DNA from: Bacteroidia bacterium
GTDB taxonomy: Bacteria > Bacteroidota > Bacteroidia > Palsa-965
Length of the DNA stretch: 51,863 bases
Assembly (NCBI GenBank): GCA_025454955.1
Contig: JALONL010000032.1
Location: forward strand, 1-51,863
Reading direction: 5' to 3'
Below the pieces are notes generated by a model. The model made no database searches, had not been told where the DNA came from, and worked only from the letters and a program-made list of their open reading frames with translations. A program made the position numbers and the translations under genes. Below are positions 16,147 to 24,285 of the stretch, piece by piece (the first letter of the stretch is position 1; each line of letters starts with the position of its first letter).

Positions 16147-16488
16147 ATGTCAAACACTCCACGGCTTCGTTCCAACTCCCTGCTGTACTTTTTTTTATCG
16201 CTGCTGTTCAGGTTTTCATACTTCGGTATTTTCCTTTTCGTGAAAGGGCTCAGCGGAATGCAGCATGTGGTGCTTCATTTGCTGCTGGCTTCTGCTTCGC
16301 TGGCAATGGGTTTTATGGCCCTGCGCATTTACAACAAAACCGTTACACGCGGTACTAATGCAGGCTGCCTGTATCATATTCTTTTACTGCTGAATATTGT
16401 GGGCGGCATTGGTGCCGTGTTTTTTGCGCTGGTACACCTGTTTCACCAGCAGGGTTCAGACGGTGAAATCATGCTATGGATTTTCTGA
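16147..16488 (+). CDS. Small membrane protein paired with a SpeE-like methyltransferase
   Basis: 113 residues starting at 16147 (an in-frame ATG at 16105 would precede the promoter box and overlap the divergent gene's start region). Three hydrophobic segments are visible, at about 11-31 (LLYFFLSLLFRFSYFGIFLF), 38-60 (MQHVVLHLLLASASLAMGFMA) and 73-100 (LYHILLLLNIVGGIGAVFFAL), so it is an integral inner-membrane protein. The 3' end overlaps the next gene by 13 bases, implying a functional pair. No family name is recognised. Confidence 0.75.
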   Translation: MSNTPRLRSNSLLYFFLSLLFRFSYFGIFLFVKGLSGMQHVVLHLLLASASLAMGFMALRIYNKTVTRGTNAGCLYHILLLLNIVGGIGAVFFALVHLFHQQGSDGEIMLWIF

Positions 16489-17135
16489 AGCAATTGGGCA
16501 GTTTTGTGGCCCCTGTGCTTCTGCGCAGCGAAACAGGCCATATTACCTCCACGCTGGAAGTGGTGTACGAAAACGGTCGTAAAATGCTTCACGCCCAAAC
16601 GGTAAACTACTCGTTTGGTGCGTTGCACGATGTGTTCAGGGCCGCACTCAAAAAGGCCGGTGTGCCCCGGCAAAATCCCGCCACGGTGCTCATTCTCGGC
16701 TACGGTGCAGGCAGCATTGCCCAAATACTCACCTCTGAGTTTGGACTTACACCCCAAATTACCGGCGTGGATGCCGATGAAACGGTGCTCAAACTGGCCC
16801 GCGAAGAATTTAACGCCGACACGGTTCCCAACCAAACCCTGGTATGCGAACGGGCCGAAAATTTTCTCGCCACCCAAACCAATACCTACGACCTTATTTG
16901 TGTCGATCTCTTTGTAGAAGCCCACGTGCCGCCGCAATGCCAAACGCAAACTTTTGTGAATCTCCTTCATCAAAGCCTCAGCAAAAACGGAGTGTTGCTT
17001 TTTAACTTCATGCGGCATACCACTAACGGGCATTTATTTCTCCAGCAAAATCTTGCGCGTGTATTTACCCATACCGAACCTTTTGTGATGCATTTGGGCG
17101 AAGCCGATAATGTGGTGTGGATTTGCAGGAAGTAA
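16476..17135 (+). CDS. Spermidine synthase-like SAM methyltransferase
   Basis: 219 residues. The Rossmann core shows motif I TVLILGYGAGSIAQIL, the acidic ITGVDADETVLKLAREEF and DLICVDLFVEAHVPPQC, an arrangement typical of the SpeE-like class (spermidine synthase superfamily). It is shorter than true spermidine synthase (about 280 residues) and lacks the N-terminal beta-domain, so it may methylate rather than aminopropylate. It is tightly linked to a small membrane protein. Substrate unknown. Confidence 0.8.
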   Translation: MDFLKQLGSFVAPVLLRSETGHITSTLEVVYENGRKMLHAQTVNYSFGALHDVFRAALKKAGVPRQNPATVLILGYGAGSIAQILTSEFGLTPQITGVDADETVLKLAREEFNADTVPNQTLVCERAENFLATQTNTYDLICVDLFVEAHVPPQCQTQTFVNLLHQSLSKNGVLLFNFMRHTTNGHLFLQQNLARVFTHTEPFVMHLGEADNVVWICRK

Positions 17136-17226
17136 GGATTGATGTATCCTCAGATCCGATGGTTTTTGCCAATGTTTGCAGTGATTAGGTACGCAAAAAA
17201 TATCTTCGGGGAGAAAACAAACTCCT

Positions 17227-17661
17227 ATGCGAATCATCAATTTTTTTATTGCCTGCATGGCAATTATTTCCTGCAACACTCCAAACCACAATAATCCAAA
17301 CTTGTTTCCTCTTAGTAATCAACAGCCCACTTACGAACAAAAAGTAAGGTCGGTGGAGGAGGAAGAAAACGCAAATCCGCTCCGTTTTCTGGAAGTGGAG
17401 GTAAATTATAAACCTAATTTCTGGGGCGATAAATTAAAACTGGATGGTAAAATTACCAACACGGCTACTGTGGCAAATTATAAGGATGTAGCAGTTGAAA
17501 TAGTTTTCTATACCAAAACCAAAACCCGCATTTCATCGAAGAAAATAACATTCTATGAATATGTGAATGCAGGGAAAAGTATATCATTTTTCAAAAAAAT
17601 AGATTCTCCTTCAAACTGCCACAGAATTACTGCCGAGGTAATATCGGCCATACCCTACTAA
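17227..17661 (+). CDS. Lipoprotein with FxLYD-like domain
   Basis: 144 residues. A short signal peptide ends in a lipobox-like IISC (Cys near residue 16), pointing to an outer- or inner-membrane lipoprotein. A low-complexity N/P/Q-rich linker follows, then a beta-sandwich pattern (LKLDGKITNTATVANYKDVAVEIVFY ... YVNAGKSISFFKKI), given here in part, that resembles FxLYD domains. Base composition is AT-richer than the neighbours. The stop codon overlaps the stop of the convergent gene by three bases. Function unknown. Confidence 0.7.
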   Translation: MRIINFFIACMAIISCNTPNHNNPNLFPLSNQQPTYEQKVRSVEEEENANPLRFLEVEVNYKPNFWGDKLKLDGKITNTATVANYKDVAVEIVFYTKTKTRISSKKITFYEYVNAGKSISFFKKIDSPSNCHRITAEVISAIPY

Positions 17662-18947
17662 TCGAGCCGCATACGATACAAAAGGCGATTAACATCTTCA
17701 TGCCTGTCGATATACAGAAAATAGGCATAACCATCGCGTATTATCATTTTGGTAATGAAGGGCATTTTCTCAATTTCAATATACTGCACGGGTGTGAAAT
17801 AAACCGGATGGAGGAGAATAAGGGTGGTGATGTTGTTTCTTACCGCCGAGGTATAAATATTTCCGGTTATCTCATCGCGCCAGATAGTTCCGCTCCATCC
17901 GTTCACTTCGTTCAGTTGAAGCGTGGTACTATCGGTTACGGCGCATGAATCGTTGAAACGTAGGGCATTGTTTTCTTTGTATTTCATCACCCATACGGAG
18001 TTGTCACTTACCACCATTGGCGCATTAAGTTTTCGTATGTACGTTCTGTCCTGAGCGTCGAGGATAATTTCACTTCGAAATAAATCAATATTACTTTTTA
18101 TCACACTTACCGGATATAAATATCCTTCCTGTCGGCGGCGTTTGCTGAGGAAATAGCGCATATCGTATTTCTCGCAGAAGTATTCCACGTTGGCCGTGTC
18201 GCAGGTGTAATAAAACTGTTTTGTTTCGCCCGATTCGGATACAAAGTAACGGCAGCGCAGTTCGTGGAAACTCCAGTACTGAAGGTACAAACGGCCTTCG
18301 TAAAACAATTTGCAGGGATAGAGATTGCGTTCTATTTCGGCGCGGGTGTTGGGGTAAATGAGGCGCAGTTTTTCGTAGTCGTAAAAAATCTGCCAGGCGC
18401 TGTCTTTGCCCAGCAAATGCACATTGCCCAAACAATCGCGGTAAAGTTCCTCCGCATTTTTGTTGAGCGCCAGTTTGCTTACCACTTTCCCGTTCAGGTC
18501 GCTGAGAATGAGTTGCGACGATAAACGTCCGGGACCGTGGGCAAGCAAGAGTAGAAAGTCGTCGTAAAATTCCACATCGGCGGCCATGAGCGACGAATCC
18601 TGCTGAATACATTTTATGGCGTTGGCCTCAATCACCACTTCGCCAAGCAGTTTTACATTGGGTGCCAGCAAATAGGTTTTCGAAGTGTCGGGCTCATTCA
18701 CCACAAACTCGGTGGTGAGGTAGCCGAGCGAAGTAATGACTAATGTAATGGGAAACTGGCTGCATCGTACCTTGAAATTTCCCCCGGCATCGGTTAATGC
18801 GCCCTGCGTGGTGCCTTTTATGAGTACGCCTGCCCAGGGAATGGGTTCGCCGGTGCTTTTATCGCGTACAATGCCGCCTGCAAATGGCTGTGCCCGCATT
18901 TGCAAAACCGTAAGCATAACTCCGAAAAATAAGAGAAGCAGACGCAT
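17658..18947 (-). CDS. CarboxypepD-reg domain secreted protein
   Basis: 429 residues. A signal peptide (MRLLLLFFGVMLTVLQMRAQ) precedes a carboxypeptidase-regulatory-like beta-sandwich (about 22-110: GGIVRDKSTGEPIPWAGVLI, GALTDAGGNFKV, VITSLGYLTTEFVV), the fold seen at the N-terminus of SusC receptors and many Bacteroidota surface proteins. The remaining 300 residues have repeated short strands with D-x-x-G turns and may form a beta-propeller (inference). No TonB-dependent barrel follows, so it is not a receptor. It is transcribed alone, convergent with a lipoprotein gene. Confidence 0.75.
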   Translation of the reverse strand: MRLLLLFFGVMLTVLQMRAQPFAGGIVRDKSTGEPIPWAGVLIKGTTQGALTDAGGNFKVRCSQFPITLVITSLGYLTTEFVVNEPDTSKTYLLAPNVKLLGEVVIEANAIKCIQQDSSLMAADVEFYDDFLLLLAHGPGRLSSQLILSDLNGKVVSKLALNKNAEELYRDCLGNVHLLGKDSAWQIFYDYEKLRLIYPNTRAEIERNLYPCKLFYEGRLYLQYWSFHELRCRYFVSESGETKQFYYTCDTANVEYFCEKYDMRYFLSKRRRQEGYLYPVSVIKSNIDLFRSEIILDAQDRTYIRKLNAPMVVSDNSVWVMKYKENNALRFNDSCAVTDSTTLQLNEVNGWSGTIWRDEITGNIYTSAVRNNITTLILLHPVYFTPVQYIEIEKMPFITKMIIRDGYAYFLYIDRHEDVNRLLYRMRLD

Positions 18948-18994
18948 TTTTCAAAAGACGCGGCATGGGGGAAATTGCATAAACGAAATGAAAA

Positions 18995-20596
18995 TTAAGC
19001 CACCCGGCGTACCACCAGTTGCGCCACGCCAATATTTACCACCTGCACTGCATCGCCCGACTCGATATAGCCGGTTTCGGCGGTGGCATCGTACATCTCA
19101 CCGTCAATACTTACTTTGCCTGCGGGGCGGAGAATGGTTTCGGCCACACCAGTTTTGCCGGTGAGTGTGGTGGCCTGGGCTTTCATGCCGGTGCTTTCGT
19201 AGCCTTCGTCTGACTGTTGTTCGTTGCGCAATATAATGCGGCCAAACATTTTCGAGCCGAAAAACCGTTCGCCCACCCAGATTGATCCGAAAAGCGTGGT
19301 GAGCACCAGCATCAACACAATGAGCGCTACTTTAATAAATGCGCCCCAGTCGGGAAGTGCTATCGAAGAGCCGTCGGGCATGGTTCCGGTGAGGGCCAGC
19401 GAAAGTCCCGTAACCATGAGCACAATGCCCGATATACCGATAACGCCAAAACCGGGTATGGCCACCAGTTCTATTATAAGCAATATGACACCGGCTATGA
19501 ACACCAGAATTTCCCAGTGCTGGGCCAGTCCTTCGAGATAAAGCGGCGCAAAGTAGAGCACCGCGGCCGATACAGCCACCACCAGCGGAAAGCCCACGCC
19601 CGGCGTTTGAAGTTCAAACCAGATGCCGCCAATAATAAGCATGATGAGCAAACCGCTCACCAAAGGCAACAGCAGAAAATCGATGATTTTGTCGAGCACG
19701 GTGGGCGTGTAGCTTACCACTTTGTACTCGGAGTAGCCGGCGCGCTGTAAAATGGAATTCATGGTGTTGCCTTCGGCCTCGCAGTATTTATTGGCAATGG
19801 CTTCGGCGGTGGTGAAACTGAGTACGCGGCCCGAATCGTTAATGCCTTCGATGCGTATGCGCGGGTCGTTCATGGCTTCGGCTATGCGCGGATTGCGGCC
19901 ATTGGCTTCGGCGGTGGTGCGCAGCAGTGAGCGCATGTACGACTGATATTTTTCGGGAGCGGGTTTGCCGTTGGCATCTACCACGGTGGCGGCTCCTATG
20001 CTGGCTCCGCGGCTCATGTAAATACTGTCGCAGGCAATGGAAATAAGCGCCCCGGCCGAAGCGGCGTTGCGATCGACCCACACCATTACCGGGCGGTCGA
20101 AATCGAGAATGTGCTGGCGGATATTGTCGGCCGCATCGAGCGCACCGCCAAACGTATTCATGCGGATGAGCACACAGGCGGCGTTCATTTCGCGGGCCTG
20201 CCTGAAAGCAGCCTGCGTTTGCCTCCACGAAGGCGGACCTATTTCGTCGTTCAGTTCAAAGGTGTAAACTAATTTGGCCGGCTCGGCAGGAGCTCCGCCA
20301 CCACCATCGGGCCCGCCGCCCGAAGGCGACATATCGGTATATTGAAACGGAATGCCAAACGGAAGCGCCATTTCAATAATGGGCACTGCACCGCCGCTTC
20401 CGTCGCCAATAGCCTCGCCAATGCCCGGCGCCATTCCGGAACCCGAACCGTCGTTGGTATTACATTCCGATTTGGTGACAATGTCTTCGTGGGTTCCGGT
20501 TATCTCACGGCCCTTACGTTTGGTATTGGCCGAAAGTATTTCGCTGCCGGTAATCAGCAAAAGCAAAACAAGCGAAAAACGGAAAATCGTTTTCAT
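18995..20596 (-). CDS. NfeD-family membrane serine protease (ClpP class)
   Basis: 533 residues with three parts: a signal peptide and a Gly/Pro-rich linker (about 50-105), a ClpP/SppA-like protease domain (about 108-300), and a membrane/NfeD part with four or five helices (from about 307) ending in an OB-fold (GKTGVAETILRPAGKVSIDG and a YIESGDAVQVV turn). The protease core shows NTFGGALDAADNI, the nucleophile in RNAASAGALIS (Ser180) and a candidate general-base Lys216 in PAPEKYQSY, as in NfeD/1510-type Ser-Lys enzymes. The family is tied to membrane-protein quality control, often with a stomatin-like partner; none lies next to it here. Confidence 0.88.
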   Translation of the reverse strand: MKTIFRFSLVLLLLITGSEILSANTKRKGREITGTHEDIVTKSECNTNDGSGSGMAPGIGEAIGDGSGGAVPIIEMALPFGIPFQYTDMSPSGGGPDGGGGAPAEPAKLVYTFELNDEIGPPSWRQTQAAFRQAREMNAACVLIRMNTFGGALDAADNIRQHILDFDRPVMVWVDRNAASAGALISIACDSIYMSRGASIGAATVVDANGKPAPEKYQSYMRSLLRTTAEANGRNPRIAEAMNDPRIRIEGINDSGRVLSFTTAEAIANKYCEAEGNTMNSILQRAGYSEYKVVSYTPTVLDKIIDFLLLPLVSGLLIMLIIGGIWFELQTPGVGFPLVVAVSAAVLYFAPLYLEGLAQHWEILVFIAGVILLIIELVAIPGFGVIGISGIVLMVTGLSLALTGTMPDGSSIALPDWGAFIKVALIVLMLVLTTLFGSIWVGERFFGSKMFGRIILRNEQQSDEGYESTGMKAQATTLTGKTGVAETILRPAGKVSIDGEMYDATAETGYIESGDAVQVVNIGVAQLVVRRVA

Positions 20597-20965
20597 GCAA
20601 ATAGTTACTTATCACGAAATTAAGCAATTATTATGAAAAACCGGAATAGATGGATAAACGGGTGTTTTGGGTTGATAATCGGATGATTTTGGAGAAAATC
20701 GTGCGGATGCTCCGCCGCAAGGTCAAAGTTTGCCCGAAACGCTGCGGTGAAACAGCATTAAATCAATCACATTGATGAATAAAACACCCTTATCGAAAAA
20801 TTAGCCGTAGCTTGTAGTGATTCCATGTAGTCGGTGCCGGGGGGCTGTTTCGATTTCATCCTTTTCATTTCTTTTTTGCCTCATTTTTCCCGATAAAAAT
20901 CGGGGGCTTTTAATCGTTGCCGCAAATGATTTTTAGTATATACTATTCAAACAGGAGATTGGGTT
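20597..20965. other. Divergent intergenic region without a gene
   Basis: 369 bases between the NfeD-family gene (minus) and a small lipoprotein gene (plus). It holds a 6-bp hairpin (20889-20904, cccgat/atcggg), a 10-bp palindrome agtatatact at 20935-20944, and a Shine-Dalgarno-like aggag at 20952-20956. The middle part (20640-20870) shows no gene, RNA fold or promoter that I can support. Confidence 0.5.
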
Positions 20966-21406
20966 ATGAAATATTTTCCGGGTTTATTATTTGCCGCTTT
21001 TTTTCTTACTGCATTTATCGGTCAATCGTGCAATAAAATTCAAACCAATGAATCGGCAAAAGGGCTAAAAATTATTGATGATTACCATAAAAAAGGCGAT
21101 TCAATTATCTGGCAAAAAAACGATATAATTTTATTCCGCGAATCGGCTGCAGGTAGCATTAAAGCCAACAACCGCAAGGCTGCCGATTATTACAGCGGGC
21201 AGTTGCAAAAAGGAAGCAGGGCCGATACCGGGGCAAACATTCAGGTATTTATTCTCGAAGCAAAAAATGCGGCGCTGAAACTGCGAATGGACAGTTATGA
21301 AAATGAGGAAATGAAAGACTGGGACAGTTTTAAAAGCCGGTTTAATTCTGATATGGATCAAATAAACAAATCCTATCAACAAATCAAAGCCGATTCCATT
21401 AATTGA
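20966..21406 (+). CDS. Small secreted protein or lipoprotein, function unknown
   Basis: 146 residues. The N-terminus MKYFPGLLFAAFFLTAFIGQSC is a signal peptide; the Cys after GQS could be a lipidation site, but the -3 position is not the usual Leu. The rest is charged and helical (YHKKGDSIIWQKNDIILF, DWDSFKSRFNSDMDQINKSY). AT-rich compared with the adjacent peptide-transport genes, and preceded by a Shine-Dalgarno-like aggag, unusual in this phylum. No family recognised. Confidence 0.65.
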   Translation: MKYFPGLLFAAFFLTAFIGQSCNKIQTNESAKGLKIIDDYHKKGDSIIWQKNDIILFRESAAGSIKANNRKAADYYSGQLQKGSRADTGANIQVFILEAKNAALKLRMDSYENEEMKDWDSFKSRFNSDMDQINKSYQQIKADSIN

Positions 21407-21415
21407 TATAAACGA

Positions 21416-22768
21416 TCAGCGTTTCAGTTTCGGATCAAACGCATCGCGCAGTCCGTCGCCAATAAGGTTATACACGGTTACGGTAATAAAAATGGCAATG
21501 CCCGGAAACAGCACCAGCCACCACGACTGGTAATGCGCCTGCCCCTGCGAAAGCATTTTGCCCCAGGTCACAATATCGGGCGGAATGCCAATGCCGAGAA
21601 ACGATAAACTGCTTTCGGTAATAATGGCCGAGGCAATTCCAAAAGCAATTGACACCAGCGAAGGAGCCATACCATTTATGAGTGCGTGGCGGAGCATGAT
21701 GCGGCCTTCTTTAAAGCCCATTGCTTCGGCCGCCTTGATGTAATCCATGCTGCGTATTTTCAGAAACTCGGCACGGGTAAAACGGGCAATGCCTGTCCAC
21801 GAGGTAAGACCGATAATAACCAGCACATAAATAATGGAAGGCTCTTTGGCCAATGCCGAAATGGAAATGATGAGTATGAGCGTAGGCGTGGAGTTAAGAA
21901 TTTCGATAAAGCGTGAGATGTAGGCATCAACCGGCACATTCACAATTTTGCCCAGAAAAGCGCCTCGGCTTATCCATTTGCCGAGATAATTGAAGGCCAT
22001 AATTACCGCGGCAAACACCAGCAAACTCAGTAAAAGCTGTCCCAGAAAACTGCTGCCCGAGTTGTTAAGCGCATCGCGCAGCGCAAAACTCCGCACGCTG
22101 AACGCATAAAACCAGGCGGGAAAAATACTGAACACCGTAAGCCACAGCCGCGCCCGCGTAGTGCGCAAACGTTCGTTGCCAAAATAACCCGCCAGCGAAC
22201 CCAGCAAAAGCCCCAGCATGGCCGCAATACTCATCGATAAAAGTCCGATGGTGAGCGACACCCGTGCGCCATGAATTAAACCGGCCGCCACATCTTCACC
22301 CAGCGAATTGGTGCCGAGGTAATGCTTGAAACGCCCCGGCATAAACAGTGTATCGCCATTGGCATCAATAAAACGCTGCGGATCGCCCGGGCCCACGTAG
22401 CGCATGTTGGCCTCGTCTGTGCGCCCCGGCGACCACGCAATGGGCGCCCACACCACCGACTCAAATTCCATGCGCTTCCAGTCGGCCAGTTCCAGTTCGA
22501 GCGACGTGGTTTGCCCGGTTTTAGGGTTGGTGAGCGAATAGTTTTTGGCAGAGGTAAACGCAGGCCAGTAAGTTTGGCCGCCGTATTTCATGTAAAGCGG
22601 CTTTTCGTTGGCCAGCACGGGAGCCAGCAAAGCAATAATAACCAGCAGCAGCATTACCCGCAGCGACCACAGCGCCGGCTTGTTTTTGCGAAACTGCTGC
22701 CACGCATGTGCGCGGAAACTGAATTCCTGATTCTGATTCTGGGCTATATGTTTTTTCCGGCGCAGCAT
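21416..22768 (-). CDS. Peptide ABC transporter permease (OppC/DppC-like)
   Basis: 450 residues, about 150 longer than typical OppC. An N-terminal membrane helix (LWSLRVMLLLVIIALLAPVL) is followed by an extracytoplasmic insert (about 55-165) containing a FKHYLGTNSLGEDV segment (the standard OppC HxLGTDxxGRD-like element) and then five membrane segments with the EAA loop DYIKAAEAMGFKEGRIMLRH. The C-terminus GDGLRDAFDPKLKR is typical. It pairs with the OppB-like permease encoded just upstream (TAATG junction at 22768). The ATPase components are not in this window. Confidence 0.92.
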   Translation of the reverse strand: MLRRKKHIAQNQNQEFSFRAHAWQQFRKNKPALWSLRVMLLLVIIALLAPVLANEKPLYMKYGGQTYWPAFTSAKNYSLTNPKTGQTTSLELELADWKRMEFESVVWAPIAWSPGRTDEANMRYVGPGDPQRFIDANGDTLFMPGRFKHYLGTNSLGEDVAAGLIHGARVSLTIGLLSMSIAAMLGLLLGSLAGYFGNERLRTTRARLWLTVFSIFPAWFYAFSVRSFALRDALNNSGSSFLGQLLLSLLVFAAVIMAFNYLGKWISRGAFLGKIVNVPVDAYISRFIEILNSTPTLILIISISALAKEPSIIYVLVIIGLTSWTGIARFTRAEFLKIRSMDYIKAAEAMGFKEGRIMLRHALINGMAPSLVSIAFGIASAIITESSLSFLGIGIPPDIVTWGKMLSQGQAHYQSWWLVLFPGIAIFITVTVYNLIGDGLRDAFDPKLKR

Positions 22769-24267
22769 TATTTCGAAGAATAAGTAATGCGCGGATCAAC
22801 CACCGCATAAAGAATATCGGCCACCAGATAACCCACCAGCGTCATAAAGCCCGATAAGGTAAACACGCTTACAATCATCGGATAATCCTGAGTGCGTATG
22901 GCATCAAAAATTTCGCGGCCCATGCCGGGAATGCCAAACAGTACTTCCAGCACCACCGAGCCGCCAATGGCTGCCGGGAAAATGTTTGAAAACACAGTCA
23001 CAATGGGCAGCAGCGCATTGCGCACAGCGTGTTTCCAGATCACCACACGCTCCGAAAGGCCTTTGGCCCGGGCAGTACGGATAAAATCCTGATGCACAAT
23101 TTCGAGTGTCGATACGCGCATCTGACGGCTCAGAAACGCCAGCGAACTGTAGGTGTAGGTAATGAGCGGAAGAATAAGATAGGGCAGCGATATTCTGAAT
23201 TTCTCGAAAAAGCCTGCGCCCTCGGGGTAGCCTTCCACTGGTTTTACGCCATTGGCCGGAAACAAATCAAACATTTCGGGATTGGCAAAAAGCAGCAGCA
23301 GCAAGGTGCCCATAAAAAACGAAGGCATCGAATACAGCATAAACAGCATTACCGACGAAAACCGGTCGAACAGCGAATCCTTGTGTGCCGCCGCATACAC
23401 GCCTATCGGGATACTGATGAGATAAGCCAGTATCACCGAAATCAAAGTCATAAGCACCGACCACGGCACGGCCCGTTTAATGGTACGTGTTACCGATTGT
23501 TTGGTGCCGTATGAAATGCCAAAATCGCCGCGTATAATGCCTTCGGTATTCACTGCACCTTTGCCCGTGAGCCAGTTTCCGTCGCCAAAAATCCAGCGGT
23601 GGTACTGGTTGTTGCCGTAGAAATTAAGTGTGGGGATGTAGGTTTTCCACACACTTTTTTGCGTGCTCATTTGCGTAAATGCAGTGGTAGTTTCGCTGAG
23701 TCTGGTGCGGAATTCGTTGGTCCAGAATGCGGCGGCAGTGAGCTTTTTCAACTCCTCAAGCCTTGAACCGATTTGCACCGGATCGTCGGTAAACTGCAGC
23801 GACACGATTATTTCTACGCAGTTGTTGCGTTGCAGCAGGGCGTTTTCGGCCTCGCTCCGGCTTACGGTTGACGTATCGGGCAAAGGCACGGCGAGCACGG
23901 CTTTGCGCAATGCCTTCACGCTTTTCGACCAGGCCGAAATTTCGTTCCAGTTGCCATATCGGTTAATGAGCCTGTCGAGCGAGGCATACTCGGCCCGGTC
24001 GAACACCTTGTAAAGCGTATCGGGCGAGGCAAGGCTGCTTACTGTAATATAAAAGAGCGGAAGATCAAGGCCGAGTTTGTGACGCAGCACGGCCTTTTCA
24101 CGTTCCACTCTTTCATTTTGTCCGTTGTCGCCGCCACCCTCGCTGCCCGAAAACAACGCATTCACCGGATCGCCCGGAGCATTCACACTTATCACAAACG
24201 CCAGCAGCGATATGATAAACAGCGTGGGAATGAAAACAATAATGCGTCGGAATATATACTTGAGCAT
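22768..24267 (-). CDS. Peptide ABC transporter permease (OppB/DppB-like) with large insertion
   Basis: 499 residues against about 310-340 for typical OppB. The first membrane helix (IIVFIPTLFIISLLAFVIS) and NAPGDPVNAL segment are standard, but about 190 residues are inserted before FGISYGTKQSVTRTIK and the main membrane domain. The EAA loop DFIRTARAKGLSERVVIWKH and VLFGIPGMGREIFDAI are intact. The insert is predicted periplasmic and helical and may contact the binding protein. Expressed between the binding lipoprotein (18 bases upstream) and the OppC-like partner. Confidence 0.92.
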   Translation of the reverse strand: MLKYIFRRIIVFIPTLFIISLLAFVISVNAPGDPVNALFSGSEGGGDNGQNERVEREKAVLRHKLGLDLPLFYITVSSLASPDTLYKVFDRAEYASLDRLINRYGNWNEISAWSKSVKALRKAVLAVPLPDTSTVSRSEAENALLQRNNCVEIIVSLQFTDDPVQIGSRLEELKKLTAAAFWTNEFRTRLSETTTAFTQMSTQKSVWKTYIPTLNFYGNNQYHRWIFGDGNWLTGKGAVNTEGIIRGDFGISYGTKQSVTRTIKRAVPWSVLMTLISVILAYLISIPIGVYAAAHKDSLFDRFSSVMLFMLYSMPSFFMGTLLLLLFANPEMFDLFPANGVKPVEGYPEGAGFFEKFRISLPYLILPLITYTYSSLAFLSRQMRVSTLEIVHQDFIRTARAKGLSERVVIWKHAVRNALLPIVTVFSNIFPAAIGGSVVLEVLFGIPGMGREIFDAIRTQDYPMIVSVFTLSGFMTLVGYLVADILYAVVDPRITYSSK

Positions 24268-24285
24268 TGCGGGGTGCAGGGTCGT

